DNA from: Crocinitomicaceae bacterium | Lineage (GTDB): Bacteria; Bacteroidota; Bacteroidia; Flavobacteriales_D; Crocinitomicaceae | NCBI GenBank assembly: GCA_020635955.1 | Contig: JACJYW010000004.1 | Coordinates: 310,001-374,000, forward strand | DNA length: 64,000 bases | Direction of reading: 5' to 3' | Shown here: piece by piece, positions 41,404-51,400 of the stretch | Numbering within the stretch: the stretch's first letter is position 1 | How the letters are laid out: each line of letters begins with the position of its first letter | Translations under genes and position numbers: made by a program | Notes under the pieces: generated by a model | Database searches by the model: none | Told to the model about the DNA's origin: nothing | What the model saw: the letters and a program-made list of their open reading frames with translations, nothing else

Positions 41404-42585
41404 TTATAATATTTCTAATACTCCAGCAGCACCTTGTCCTGTACCTACGCACATGGTAACTACTCCATATTTTTCTTTTCTTCTTTTTGCTTCATTAATT
41501 ACCTGAACAGATAGTTTAGCTCCGGTACATCCAAGAGGGTGTCCTAATGCGATTGCACCACCATTCACGTTTACGATATCCGGATTTAATCCTGTCTCTT
41601 TAATAACAGCTACTGATTGAGATGCAAATGCTTCATTCAATTCGAATAATCCTATATCACTCAATTTTAAACCTGCCATTTCAACTGCACCAGGAATTGC
41701 ATCTACCGGACCAATACCCATAATTCTTGGCTCTACACCCACAACTTTATAAGATACTAGTCTTGCAATTGGTTCAAGATTCAATTTCTTCACCATTTCT
41801 TCAGACATCATCAGTACGAATGCTGCCCCATCTGACATTTGAGATGAATTCCCAGCTGTAACAGTTCCTCCATTCATGAAAACAGGAGCAAGTTTTGACA
41901 ATCCTTCAACCGTTGTACCTACTCTCGGACCTTCATCCACTGCCACAACATTGATCTTTTCTTGTCTTTTTTCTTTGGCATCCAGATAAACTTCCGAAAC
42001 ATTGATCGGAACAATATCATCTACGAATTTGCCATCTTTAATAGCCGCTAAAGCTTTCATGTGAGATTTGTAGGCAAATTCATCTTGCATTTCTCTGGTA
42101 ATGCCATATTTTTCAGCTACTGCTTCTGCAGTATTACCCATTCCCCAATACCAGTCAGCATGTTCTTTGGCTACTTTTGAGTTAGGAACAACTCTCCAAC
42201 CACCCATTGCAATTGCGGACATTGATTCTGTTCCACCGGCAATGATCACGTCTGCCATTCCTGTCTCGATCTTTGCTTTAGCAATTGCCATAGTTTCCAA
42301 ACCTGAAGAACAGTATCTGTTCACGGTCATACCCGGTACTTTATTGGTATCTAATCCCATCAATGAAATGAATCTACCGACGTTTAACCCTTGCTCTGCT
42401 TCAGGCATGGCGTTACCTACGATCACATCATCAATTTGATCTTTATCCAGATTAGGAACTTCGCTTAGCATATGTCGAATCACATCTGCAGCTAGATCAT
42501 CCGGACGAGAAAATCGGAAACCACCTTTGTTGGCTTTTCCAACGGCTGTTCTATAAGCCTTTACTATATATGCTGTTTTACTCAT
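41404..42585 (-). CDS. fadA: acetyl-CoA C-acyltransferase (thiolase)
   Basis: 393 aa. Active-site nucleophile Cys92 in NRYCSSGLETM, His in GGAIALGHPLGCTGA (about 343-357) and the second Cys in CVGTGQGAAG (about 381-390). It performs thiolytic cleavage of 3-ketoacyl-CoA in fatty-acid beta-oxidation. Lies downstream of fadB, separated from it by the S23 gene and its flanking repeats. Confidence 0.95.
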   Translation of the reverse strand: MSKTAYIVKAYRTAVGKANKGGFRFSRPDDLAADVIRHMLSEVPNLDKDQIDDVIVGNAMPEAEQGLNVGRFISLMGLDTNKVPGMTVNRYCSSGLETMAIAKAKIETGMADVIIAGGTESMSAIAMGGWRVVPNSKVAKEHADWYWGMGNTAEAVAEKYGITREMQDEFAYKSHMKALAAIKDGKFVDDIVPINVSEVYLDAKEKRQEKINVVAVDEGPRVGTTVEGLSKLAPVFMNGGTVTAGNSSQMSDGAAFVLMMSEEMVKKLNLEPIARLVSYKVVGVEPRIMGIGPVDAIPGAVEMAGLKLSDIGLFELNEAFASQSVAVIKETGLNPDIVNVNGGAIALGHPLGCTGAKLSVQVINEAKRRKEKYGVVTMCVGTGQGAAGVLEIL

Positions 42586-42605
42586 ATCTACACTTGTAAG
42601 ATTTT

Positions 42606-42625
42606 AGTATCAAGTAGCAAGTACA
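42606..42625. repeat. left inverted repeat of the S23 element
   Basis: AAGTAGCAAGTA at 42612-42623 is perfectly inverted at 42995-43006; TATCAAGTA (42608-42616) also has an inverted copy at 42988-42996. The repeat supplies the S23 stop codon and its last residues (LAT). Confidence 0.65.
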
Positions 42626-42969
42626 TTTCGATCTATCGACTGTTTCAAAGAATAGATCATTTTTTGCACCTCCTTCACCTGACTAGTTAAATTTTCTGTT
42701 TCTATTTCAAATAATCTTTCAATCAAAATCAATTGCGTTTCTAGTTCAAATGAAGATCCATTTGCAATATCCAAGAACCTTTTGAATTCAACTGGAGTAG
42801 TTCTTCCAGCTCCTTCAGCAATATTGCTTGGAATTGATAACGCACAACGAGTTATTTGACTACTGAAATTAAATTTCTCGTCAGCGGGCAAATTAGATTG
42901 GATTTTGTAAGTTTCCTCAACCACATCCATAGCTTTTTGCCAAACTTTCAACTCTTTATAATTATGCAT
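42610..42969 (-). CDS. four-helix-bundle protein, S23 ribosomal/IVP family
   Basis: 119 aa. The pattern HNYKELKVWQKAMDVVEE (residues 2-19), FNFSSQITRCALSIPSNIAEGAGR (in part: SSQITRCALS, IPSNIAEG) and FLDIANGSSFELETQL is the S23 four-helix-bundle family found as rRNA intervening-sequence proteins and as standalone genes in Bacteroidota. These proteins form pentamers and can bind nucleic acid; the biological role is unknown. It is inserted between fadB and fadA and bounded by short inverted repeats, as if it were a mobile cassette. Confidence 0.88.
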   Translation of the reverse strand: MHNYKELKVWQKAMDVVEETYKIQSNLPADEKFNFSSQITRCALSIPSNIAEGAGRTTPVEFKRFLDIANGSSFELETQLILIERLFEIETENLTSQVKEVQKMIYSLKQSIDRNVLAT

Positions 42970-42986
42970 AAAATGATCAACTCTTT

Positions 42987-43008
42987 GTACTTGATACTTG
43001 CTACTTAA
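42987..43008. repeat. right inverted repeat of the S23 element
   Basis: TACTTGCTACTT at 42995-43006 is the perfect reverse complement of 42612-42623. TACTTGATA at 42988-42996 is also inverted on the left side. It ends 2 bases before the fadB stop codon. Confidence 0.65.
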
Positions 43009-43009
43009 T

Positions 43010-45412
43010 TTAATTTCTTAAAATTTTACCTGTCGTTAAAATCGACTGAATTCTTTCTAATGTTTTCTTTTTGGTGCACAGATCAAGGAATGCCTTTCTT
43101 TCTAGATCAAGAAGATATTGCTCATCTACATGTGTAAGTTCAGAAAGATCTCCTCCTGCTAATACATATCCTAATTGCTCAGAGATATATGCATCATGTT
43201 CAGAGATATATTTTCCATGCTCCATTGAATCAGCTCCAACATAAACTAATCCTAAAGCTTCTGAACCTAAAACTGTAATGTTCTTTTGTTTTACAGGTTG
43301 CGTGTAACCGGCATTGTACATAGCCAAACAAGCTTCTTTAGCCCTTGTTAATTGATAATCTCTATCAACCACTACCTCATCTATTCCTTTTCTCAAATAG
43401 CCAAGGTCAAATGCCTCATATGCAGATGTTGAAACCTGAGCCTGACCAATTGTCAAGAATTTCTCTCTGAATCTGTTCACACGAACATCACCCTCTCTCA
43501 GATCATCTGAAAGTCGTTTTGCGAATTCCTTCGTTCCACCCCCACCAGGGATCAAACCTACTCCAAACTCAACAAGCCCCATATATAACTCAGCATGTGC
43601 CACAACTTTATCAGCATGCATTGACATCTCACAACCTCCACCGAGCGCCATGTTATGAGGTGCAACAACCACCGGACAAGCTGAATGTCTGATGCGCATC
43701 ATGGTATCCTGGAATTGTTTGATCGCAAAATTTAATTCATCATACTCCTGCTCTACTGCCATCATAAAGATCAATCCCACATTGGCACCGGCAGAGAAAT
43801 TTTGACCGGTATTTGAAATAACCAAACCTTTGTATTCATTTTCGGCCATTTCAATACCTTTTTGAATTCCCTGAAGAACTCCTCCACCAATCGTATTCAT
43901 TTTCGTATGGAATTCCAAATTCAGGATTCCATCTCCAAGATCGATCAAATGACAATCGTTGTTTTGCCAAACAGTATTTGTATCTCTAAGGTTATCAATG
44001 AAGATAAGATCTTCAGTTCCAGGTATTACTTTGTAATCACCAGATGCCTGATCATAGTATTTCTTCACCCCGTTCTCAATTTGATAGAATGATTTTTTAC
44101 CGTCAGCTACCATTTTAGTCACCCAGGCTGCAGGTTGTTTACCATTGGCCTTCATCATCTCAATTCCTTTCTCAACACCGATCAGGTTCCACGTTTCAAA
44201 TGGCCCTAATTCCCATCCAAATCCAGCTTTTAAAGCATCATCTACTTTGTAAAGGTCATCAGTGATCTCAGGAAGTCTATTTGAAACATAAGCAAACAAA
44301 CCTGAGAATGTTTTTCTGTAAAATTCTCCCGCTCTATCTTGAGCTGCAAATAACATTTTAGTTCTGGTATTCAGATCATCCACTGTTTTAGTTTGCGCCA
44401 ATACTGGGAAGTTTACTTTCGCTTTTTCACGGTATTCTAATGTTTTAAGATCTAAGGATAGAATATCTTTCTTTCCGTCTTTCTCCGCTTTCTTATAGAA
44501 ACCTTGCTTGGTTTTAGAACCCAGCATATTGTTCTCTACCATTTTTGCCACATATCCAGGAAGAACAAATTGTTCCTTCTCTTCATCATTTGGACAGTTC
44601 TCAACTAATCCATTCGCAACGTGAACCAAAGTATCAAGTCCTACAACATCACAAGTTCTGAATGTAGCTGATTTTGGTCTACCCAATACCGGACCAGTTA
44701 ATTTATCTACCTCTTCAATGGTCAGATCCATTTCTTCTACCGTATGGAACAAAGACATGATCGAATAAACACCCACTCTATTAGCAATAAACGCAGGCGT
44801 ATCTTTACACAATACCGTTTTCTTTCCTAAGAAACGTGCACCATAATGCATGAAGAATTCAACAACTGAAGGATCAGTCTTAGGTGTTGGAATGATCTCT
44901 AACAACCTTAAATATCTTGGCGGATTAAAGAAGTGTGTACCACAAAAATGCTTTTGAAAATCATCACTTCTACCATCCAACATCATATGAATTGGAATAC
45001 CTGATGTATTAGAAGAAACCAATGTTCCAGGTTTTCTGTATTTATCTACCTTTTCAAAAATGATCTTTTTGATATCTAAGCGTTCAACTACTACTTCAAT
45101 TACCCAATCACATTGAGAGATCTTTTCAAAATCATCATCAAAATTCCCTGTTGTGATCCTTGAAGCGAACTCCTTTTTATAAATTGGAGATGGTTTTGAT
45201 TTTAATGAACTGCTTAAAAAATCATTTACCAGCCTGTTTCGTACCACTTTATCCTCTAACGTCAACCCTTTTGCTTTTTCAGCATCATTAAGTTCACGCG
45301 GAACCATATCAAGGAGCAAAACATCTATCCCAACATTCGCTAAGTGACATGCTATTCCAGAACCCATGATCCCGGATCCTAAAACAGCTACTTTGTTAAT
45401 GTGTCGATTCAT
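43010..45412 (-). CDS. fadB: 3-hydroxyacyl-CoA dehydrogenase / enoyl-CoA hydratase fusion
   Basis: 800 aa. The N-terminal Rossmann domain has VAVLGSGIMGSGIACHLA (about 8-25), followed by the 3HCDH helical domain (ANRVGVYSIMS, PATFRTCDVVGLD-like segment), and the C-terminal crotonase part carries ISNTGQNFSAGANVGL (about 530) and GLVEFGVGLIPGGGGTKEF (about 608-626). It does hydration and dehydrogenation of enoyl-CoA. Dehydrogenase before hydratase is opposite to E. coli FadB and typical of this Bacteroidota form. It overlaps marR by 4 bases. Confidence 0.94.
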   Translation of the reverse strand: MNRHINKVAVLGSGIMGSGIACHLANVGIDVLLLDMVPRELNDAEKAKGLTLEDKVVRNRLVNDFLSSSLKSKPSPIYKKEFASRITTGNFDDDFEKISQCDWVIEVVVERLDIKKIIFEKVDKYRKPGTLVSSNTSGIPIHMMLDGRSDDFQKHFCGTHFFNPPRYLRLLEIIPTPKTDPSVVEFFMHYGARFLGKKTVLCKDTPAFIANRVGVYSIMSLFHTVEEMDLTIEEVDKLTGPVLGRPKSATFRTCDVVGLDTLVHVANGLVENCPNDEEKEQFVLPGYVAKMVENNMLGSKTKQGFYKKAEKDGKKDILSLDLKTLEYREKAKVNFPVLAQTKTVDDLNTRTKMLFAAQDRAGEFYRKTFSGLFAYVSNRLPEITDDLYKVDDALKAGFGWELGPFETWNLIGVEKGIEMMKANGKQPAAWVTKMVADGKKSFYQIENGVKKYYDQASGDYKVIPGTEDLIFIDNLRDTNTVWQNNDCHLIDLGDGILNLEFHTKMNTIGGGVLQGIQKGIEMAENEYKGLVISNTGQNFSAGANVGLIFMMAVEQEYDELNFAIKQFQDTMMRIRHSACPVVVAPHNMALGGGCEMSMHADKVVAHAELYMGLVEFGVGLIPGGGGTKEFAKRLSDDLREGDVRVNRFREKFLTIGQAQVSTSAYEAFDLGYLRKGIDEVVVDRDYQLTRAKEACLAMYNAGYTQPVKQKNITVLGSEALGLVYVGADSMEHGKYISEHDAYISEQLGYVLAGGDLSELTHVDEQYLLDLERKAFLDLCTKKKTLERIQSILTTGKILRN

Positions 45413-45846
45413 TTATTTTCTTCTAATAATGTGTTTAAATATTCATCTATCTTCAAGGAAACCTCAAAAAAGGCTTTAACCTTGGTTTTTGGTATCTTCT
45501 TGTACAAGGCTTCATTGAAATCCAAAACTACCTGACGAGCCATTCTTCTTTTCTCTACTCCCTCTTTTGTAAGAAACACCAATGATTTTCTTTTGTCATC
45601 ATTGCAGGATTCCCTGTAGATCAACCCGCGATCTTCCATGTTTTTTAAGGTTCTTGACAATGAAGTTGGTTCCATTCCCATTCGTGGCCCCAGAGAAGTA
45701 CTTGGTGTTCCTTCTTTTTCAACTGCTAATAAAATAAATCCCCAGGAAAAGCTCATGTCATATTGAGAAGCAATCTGGTTATAGTATCGAGACATTTTAA
45801 ACCAGTTATTTCTCACATAGAAATCAAATAGTTGTTCTTTATTCAT
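45409..45846 (-). CDS. MarR family transcriptional regulator of the beta-oxidation operon
   Basis: 145 aa. Winged-helix region at about residues 45-110: TSLGPRMGMEPTSLSRTLKNMEDRGLIYRE (in part: GMEPTSLSRTLKNME as recognition helix) and the wing KRKSLVFLTKEG. Helical N- and C-termini would dimerise. It is the first gene of the fad operon; a perfect TTATGC-AC-GCATAA palindrome 40-53 bases upstream of its ATG sits in the promoter, consistent with autoregulation by acyl-CoA or fatty-acid ligands. Confidence 0.9.
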   Translation of the reverse strand: MNKEQLFDFYVRNNWFKMSRYYNQIASQYDMSFSWGFILLAVEKEGTPSTSLGPRMGMEPTSLSRTLKNMEDRGLIYRESCNDDKRKSLVFLTKEGVEKRRMARQVVLDFNEALYKKIPKTKVKAFFEVSLKIDEYLNTLLEENK

Positions 45847-45866
45847 TTCAAATAAGTATCTTAGTG

Positions 45867-45874
45867 TAAAGTTA
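45867..45874 (-). promoter_or_regulatory. near-consensus -7 element of the MarR operon
   Basis: Reverse strand reads TAACTTTA (TAnnTTTG with the last base changed), 21 bases from the ATG at 45846. Confidence 0.35.
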
Positions 45875-45885
45875 GAAAGATTTTC

Positions 45886-45899
45886 TTATGCACGCATAA
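45886..45899. promoter_or_regulatory. perfect palindrome, probable MarR operator
   Basis: TTATGC-AC-GCATAA is an exact 6+6-bp palindrome. It overlaps the expected -33 region upstream of the -7 candidate at 45867-45874 and lies between marR and the divergent peptidase gene, so binding could repress either promoter. Confidence 0.55.
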
Positions 45900-45956
45900 T
45901 TATTGAAAAAATTTTTCTTATCATCTCTCCACTATTGATTTTCTTGGATTTCTGAA

Positions 45957-48302
45957 ATGGCAAAACTTATTATTTCCAGTACTTTATTGATAATCTCAAT
46001 CTTATCAAACAGTTATTTATTTAGTCAATCTAGCGCACTAAAACTCGAAGAGATCATGACCGGAAATGACTTTATCGGTCATCAACCGGAGAATATTCAA
46101 TGGGCTCCAGATAGCAAAAGCTTTTATTTTACCTGGGACAAGGAGAACACGGGAATCACCACATATTATGAATACACTTTAAAATCAGGTGAATTAAAGA
46201 AACTGGAACCAGGTAATACAACTGCATTACCAGTTGATGGTCATTTTAGATCTGAAAATTGGCAAAAAATATTTTATAGGAAGGATCAAACTCTTTATGA
46301 ACTTCAGGAAAATAGACTGGTATTAGTTTTTAATTATCTAAAATATTATAGCGTATATAAGGTAGATAATGATGGCAACGTGATCGTTCAAATAGAAGAC
46401 AATTTATACAGATTAGATAGAAAACTGGGGCAATACAATCAGATCACAAATTTCATTAAAGGGTCTAAATCGACAGATGTACCTAAATCATACCTTGAAG
46501 ATCAACAAGAAGAACTTTTTGATTACGTCAAACAACAAAATAAAAAAACGGAGATAAGAAAGAAAGAACGAGAACTCTATCACAAAGACTATTATCAATC
46601 CATATATCTAAATGATAGAAGCCTGGACTGGGTTGAATATGCCAACGGAGGAACGAAAGTTATATATGAAAGTTCTAATTATCCTAAGGATGAGACCACT
46701 GATTATATGTCATACGTGAACTCATCTGGTCATGCAACAGCAAGAAAAGCAAGATCTAAAGTGGGTAAAAAAGATCCGGATCATATGCTTTACATACACC
46801 ATACTTTCAATGATTCATCCCAATTAGTTGACATCTCTTTATTAGAAGGCATTTACAACAAACCATTGTATTTAAAGGAATATGGGGATACCGTTTCCAA
46901 ATTGTCTCAACCAAAAAACGTAATCTACCACTCACATGGCTTCAATTCAGATCATTCCTATTTGCTCATAGAAATAAAATCTTATGACAATAAAGATCGT
47001 TGGATCACCATTTTAGACATGGAAGGAAACCTTCATCAAATTGATCACCAGCATGATGAGGCCTGGATTGGCGGACCTGGAATTAGTGGATGGAATATGG
47101 TGCCTGGAAATTGCGGATGGATCAATAATACGAACTTATTCTATCAATCTGAAGAAAGTGGATATTCACATTTGTACAGTTTTAATACTTCGAATCAAAA
47201 GAAAGATCAATTAACCAATGGTCAATTTGAAATTCATGAAGCCTGGTTATCAAAAGACAAATCCAGGTTCTTTATTTCTGCTAATAAAAATCATCCTGGA
47301 AACAGAGAGTTCTATACACTGGAAATAGCTTCAAAAAAACTAACATCTATACTAACTACAGAAGGGAATCATGAGGTATCTGTATCTCCTGATGAAAAGT
47401 ATTTAGCTGTTCGATATTCCTATAAAAATAAACCGTGGGAAATATATACCTGTCCTTTAAAAGAAAATACTGTATTGAAGCAAGTGACAGATTCCCGTTC
47501 TGAAAAGTTTAAATCTCACAATTGGATAGATCCTCAAGTTATTTCATACAAGGCATCAGATGGAGTAGATGTTCATGCAAGATTATATACCCCGAATAAT
47601 GAATTAAAAAATGGTGCTGCTGTTATTTTCGTTCATGGAGCAGGATATCTTCAGAATGCGCACAATTGGTGGAGTGATTATTACCGCGAATACATGTTCA
47701 ACAATCTATTAGCTGAAAAAGGATTTACGGTTTTGGATATAGATTACCGAGCCAGCAAAGGATACGGAAGAGATTTCAGAACCGGAATTTATAGATTCAT
47801 GGGAGGAAAAGATCTTTCAGATCACCTTGATGGCAGACAACTATTAATTGATCAGTATAACATTGACCCAGAACGAATTGGTATTTACGGCGGTTCTTAT
47901 GGCGGATTTATAACTTTGATGGCATTGCTCACTGAACCGGGTAAATTCAAATGTGGAGCTGCTTTAAGATCGGTGACAGATTGGGCACATTACAACCATG
48001 AATACACTTCCAATATTCTAAACACACCTGAAACGGATTCTATTGCTTTCAGAAAAAGTTCTCCTATCTATTATGCTGAAAATCTTCAAGATAGACTAAT
48101 CATGCTACACGGAATCGTTGATGATAATGTTCAATATCAAGATGTAGTTCGCTTAAGTCAAAGATTTATAGAATTGGGCAAAAAGAACTGGGATTTAACC
48201 GGATATCCGGTGGAAGCTCATGGCTTTAGGGAGTCAAGTAGTTGGACAGATGAATACAGGAGAATTTTAGAACTATTCGAAACAGAATTATTAAAAAACT
48301 GA
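45957..48302 (+). CDS. S9 family prolyl oligopeptidase, DPP-IV-like
   Basis: 781 aa with a signal peptide (about residues 1-23, cleavage near YLFSQ). The N-terminal eight-bladed propeller region contains YFTWDKENTG and later WLSKDKSRFFISANK. The alpha/beta-hydrolase domain has Ser647 in GGSYGGF, the Asp in HGIVDDNVQ (about 721) and the His in EAHGFRESS (about 757). It probably removes X-Pro dipeptides in the periplasm. Divergent from the fad operon and followed by 139 bases containing only a promoter. Confidence 0.9.
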   Translation: MAKLIISSTLLIISILSNSYLFSQSSALKLEEIMTGNDFIGHQPENIQWAPDSKSFYFTWDKENTGITTYYEYTLKSGELKKLEPGNTTALPVDGHFRSENWQKIFYRKDQTLYELQENRLVLVFNYLKYYSVYKVDNDGNVIVQIEDNLYRLDRKLGQYNQITNFIKGSKSTDVPKSYLEDQQEELFDYVKQQNKKTEIRKKERELYHKDYYQSIYLNDRSLDWVEYANGGTKVIYESSNYPKDETTDYMSYVNSSGHATARKARSKVGKKDPDHMLYIHHTFNDSSQLVDISLLEGIYNKPLYLKEYGDTVSKLSQPKNVIYHSHGFNSDHSYLLIEIKSYDNKDRWITILDMEGNLHQIDHQHDEAWIGGPGISGWNMVPGNCGWINNTNLFYQSEESGYSHLYSFNTSNQKKDQLTNGQFEIHEAWLSKDKSRFFISANKNHPGNREFYTLEIASKKLTSILTTEGNHEVSVSPDEKYLAVRYSYKNKPWEIYTCPLKENTVLKQVTDSRSEKFKSHNWIDPQVISYKASDGVDVHARLYTPNNELKNGAAVIFVHGAGYLQNAHNWWSDYYREYMFNNLLAEKGFTVLDIDYRASKGYGRDFRTGIYRFMGGKDLSDHLDGRQLLIDQYNIDPERIGIYGGSYGGFITLMALLTEPGKFKCGAALRSVTDWAHYNHEYTSNILNTPETDSIAFRKSSPIYYAENLQDRLIMLHGIVDDNVQYQDVVRLSQRFIELGKKNWDLTGYPVEAHGFRESSSWTDEYRRILELFETELLKN

Positions 48303-48424
48303 TCGATATCAGACCCTAATAAAATATAAAGTTCAACCTTTACCTGAGTTTTACCGTTTAGGTACATGTGAATACTTTAGGAATAAAAACTTAGAAAGAA
48401 TTACTATTAATTTCTTGATTTGAG

Positions 48425-48432
48425 TAGATTTG
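48425..48432 (+). promoter_or_regulatory. -7 promoter element of the adhesin operon
   Basis: TAGATTTG matches TAnnTTTG, ending 9 bases before the ATG at 48442. No properly spaced TTTG upstream. Confidence 0.45.
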
Positions 48433-48441
48433 CTAAAGTAG

Positions 48442-51400
48442 ATGAATAAGAACTACTTGCGCCCAAGAATGAACGCTGAATATATTAGTCGCAAAATCAG
48501 GTTAGTTACTGGATTTAAGATCATTAGCTTGTTCTTATTGCTGAATTCGTACACTTCTTCGAATGCACAGCAAGATACTATTTTCTGGTTTGCAGCTCCT
48601 GAAATTTCTTCGGCCGTTGGTGACAACCCAATTCATTTAAGACTTACCACTTACTCACAGGCTGCGACAGTTACGATAAGCCAACCTGCTAATGGAGGAT
48701 TTACCCCAATAGTCGTAAACATTCCAGCGAATAGTGTTCAAAGCGTTGATCTTTCTTCTTTTTTGGCAGATATAGAAAGCCCTTCAGCAAACGCCATTAA
48801 TAGTAATGGTTTAAAGATTGTATCAACTGAGATCATTTCTGCATACTATGAACTTTCTGCTCCATCAAACAAAGAAATTTTCTCTTTAAAAGGTAATAAG
48901 GCATTGGGAATGAATTTTTACACGCCATTTCAAAAACAATGGAATAATGCCAGCATATCTCCTTCAACATTCTCTTCTATTGAGATCGTAGCCACTCAAA
49001 ACAACACAACAGTAGTTATTACTCCAAAAACAAACATTGTTGGACATACGGTTGGGTCAACTTTTAACATCACTCTTGATGAAGGTGAGACATATAGTGC
49101 AAGAGATGTTAATTTAAGTGCCACTACTTCATTGGCGGGTTCTATTGTTGCATCTGACAAGCCTGTAGCTGTGACCCTTTTCTCCGGAGCGTTAATGAAT
49201 GGAGGATGTACTTCTTCCATGGGAGATCAAATAACTCCTACTGAGTATTTGGGAACTGATTTTATCATCCATAAAGGAACTTCTTCAGATGATAGATTTT
49301 ACATTTTAGCAACTCAAAATTCGACTTCTATAACCATTGAAAACATGTCAACCACTACTTCGCTCATTAACTGGAGTGAAACTTATGAGTACGACATGAC
49401 AGATACTTACAACTACGTTCATACCTCTAAGCCCGTTTATTTATGGCATGCATCAGGTTATGGATGTAATCTATCCGGAGCGCAACTACCTCCGGTATTT
49501 TGTGCAGGTAAGTACGAACAAACATTCACAAGATCCTCTTCTGATTCCCTTGGTGTTATTCTTTACACAAGAGCAGGATTTGAAGGTGATTTTGAATTGA
49601 ATGGAAATCCTTCTCTTATCACTGCGGGTGGATTTACTGTTGTTCCCGGAACTAGTGGGGAATTTGTTATGGGTACGTTTTACTTTAACACAACTGATGT
49701 ACCGGTAGGTAGCTATAACATTGTAACCAATTCTGGAGATATTTTCGGATTAGGTATATTGAATGGTCAAAGTACAGCTGGTTCTGGTTATGCATACTTG
49801 TCTGAATTCGCTTCTTATCCATTTGTTGATGCAGGGTTGGATGCTACAATCTGTCAAAATGTTCCTTTTGATCTGAACGGAATTGTTGGAGGTGGTACAG
49901 TCACAGGAACCTGGTCAGGAACTGGGTTTGGATCTTTCAGCTTACCATTTGACTCACTGAATAATACCTACAATGCAAGTGTTGTTGACACAATTATTAG
50001 CCCTATAAATCTTATCCTCACTTCGACAGGACCTTGTCCGGTTCAAAAAGACACATTAGTATTAACCGTTACTCCTGCCCCAATAGTTAATGCAGGTGCT
50101 GATCAAATAGTATGCGGAAATAATGCAACTGTTACTTTAAATGGAAATGTTACTGGTGGAACAACCACCGGAATGTGGTCATCTTTAGGTACAGGGACTT
50201 TTTCTCCTTCCAATACTGACCTGAATGCTGCTTATATTCCGTCAAATGCCGATACCGCTGCAGGAGTTGTTTATTTGGTTTTAGCGTCTACAGGTTCTGC
50301 TTCTTGCAATGCAAATACAGATACTATGAAGGTTGTCATTACTGACGCTCCATTTGTTGACGCTGGAGCCCCTTCTCTTTCGGTTTGTTCAAATAACCCA
50401 AATTTCAGCTTAAACGGAACAGTGTATGGTGGCACAACTACCGGTAAATGGACAACAAGCGGCAATGGGTTGTTCTCACCAGATAACCTTACTTTGAATT
50501 GCTCATATCAACCAAGTCCAACTGACGTTAGCGGTGGTTCTATCTGGATCTATTTAACGAGTACGAATAACGGACTTTGTTATAGTGCTAAAGATAGCGT
50601 TCAGGTATTCTTCACTTCGCCTCCAATAGTTGATGCTGGAGGGAATATGTATGCTTGTACTAACGAACCTGCCATAGATCTTTCAGGATCAGTTAGTGGT
50701 CCTACAACAACAGGAACCTGGTCAGGCGGTGCAGGTACTTTTACACCTGATAACAATACGCTTACTGCTGGATATGTTCCAACGGCAAGTGAAATTTTAT
50801 CTGGTTCAGTTAACCTCATTTTAACTTCAACAAACAATGGTAATTGTTTAGCAGTGAATGATCAGGTGACACTAACTTTTGTTGCACCTCCTACTGCTAA
50901 CTTTAGTTATACTGATGCTTGTGAAAATGACACCATCTTTTTAAATGATTTCTCACTTAATGGATTTGGCTCGATCGTTTCATGGCATTATGACCTAGCA
51001 GATGGTGATTCTGCCATTACGCCAAATGCATCTCATATTTATTCAACCAATGGAACATATGATGTGATCCTGACTATTGAAAGCAGTGCCGGATGCGTTG
51101 ATAAAGACACCAATACTGTGACAGTATTTGATAATCCAATATCTTCATTTTCCTATACCAGCTCGTGTGACAATGATCTGGTTGTGATCAGTTTCACAGA
51201 CCAATCAACAGTTGGTAATGGAACAATAAATTATTGGTATTATGACTTTGGAGGTATGGGCAGCCAGGCTGTTCAGAATCCGTCACATTTGTTCACGGGA
51301 TATGGAAATTTCACTATTACACAAATCGTAAAAACAACTGATGGATGTTCGGATACCAGTATTCAAATATTACCTATACCACCTAGCCCAGAGGCCGGTT

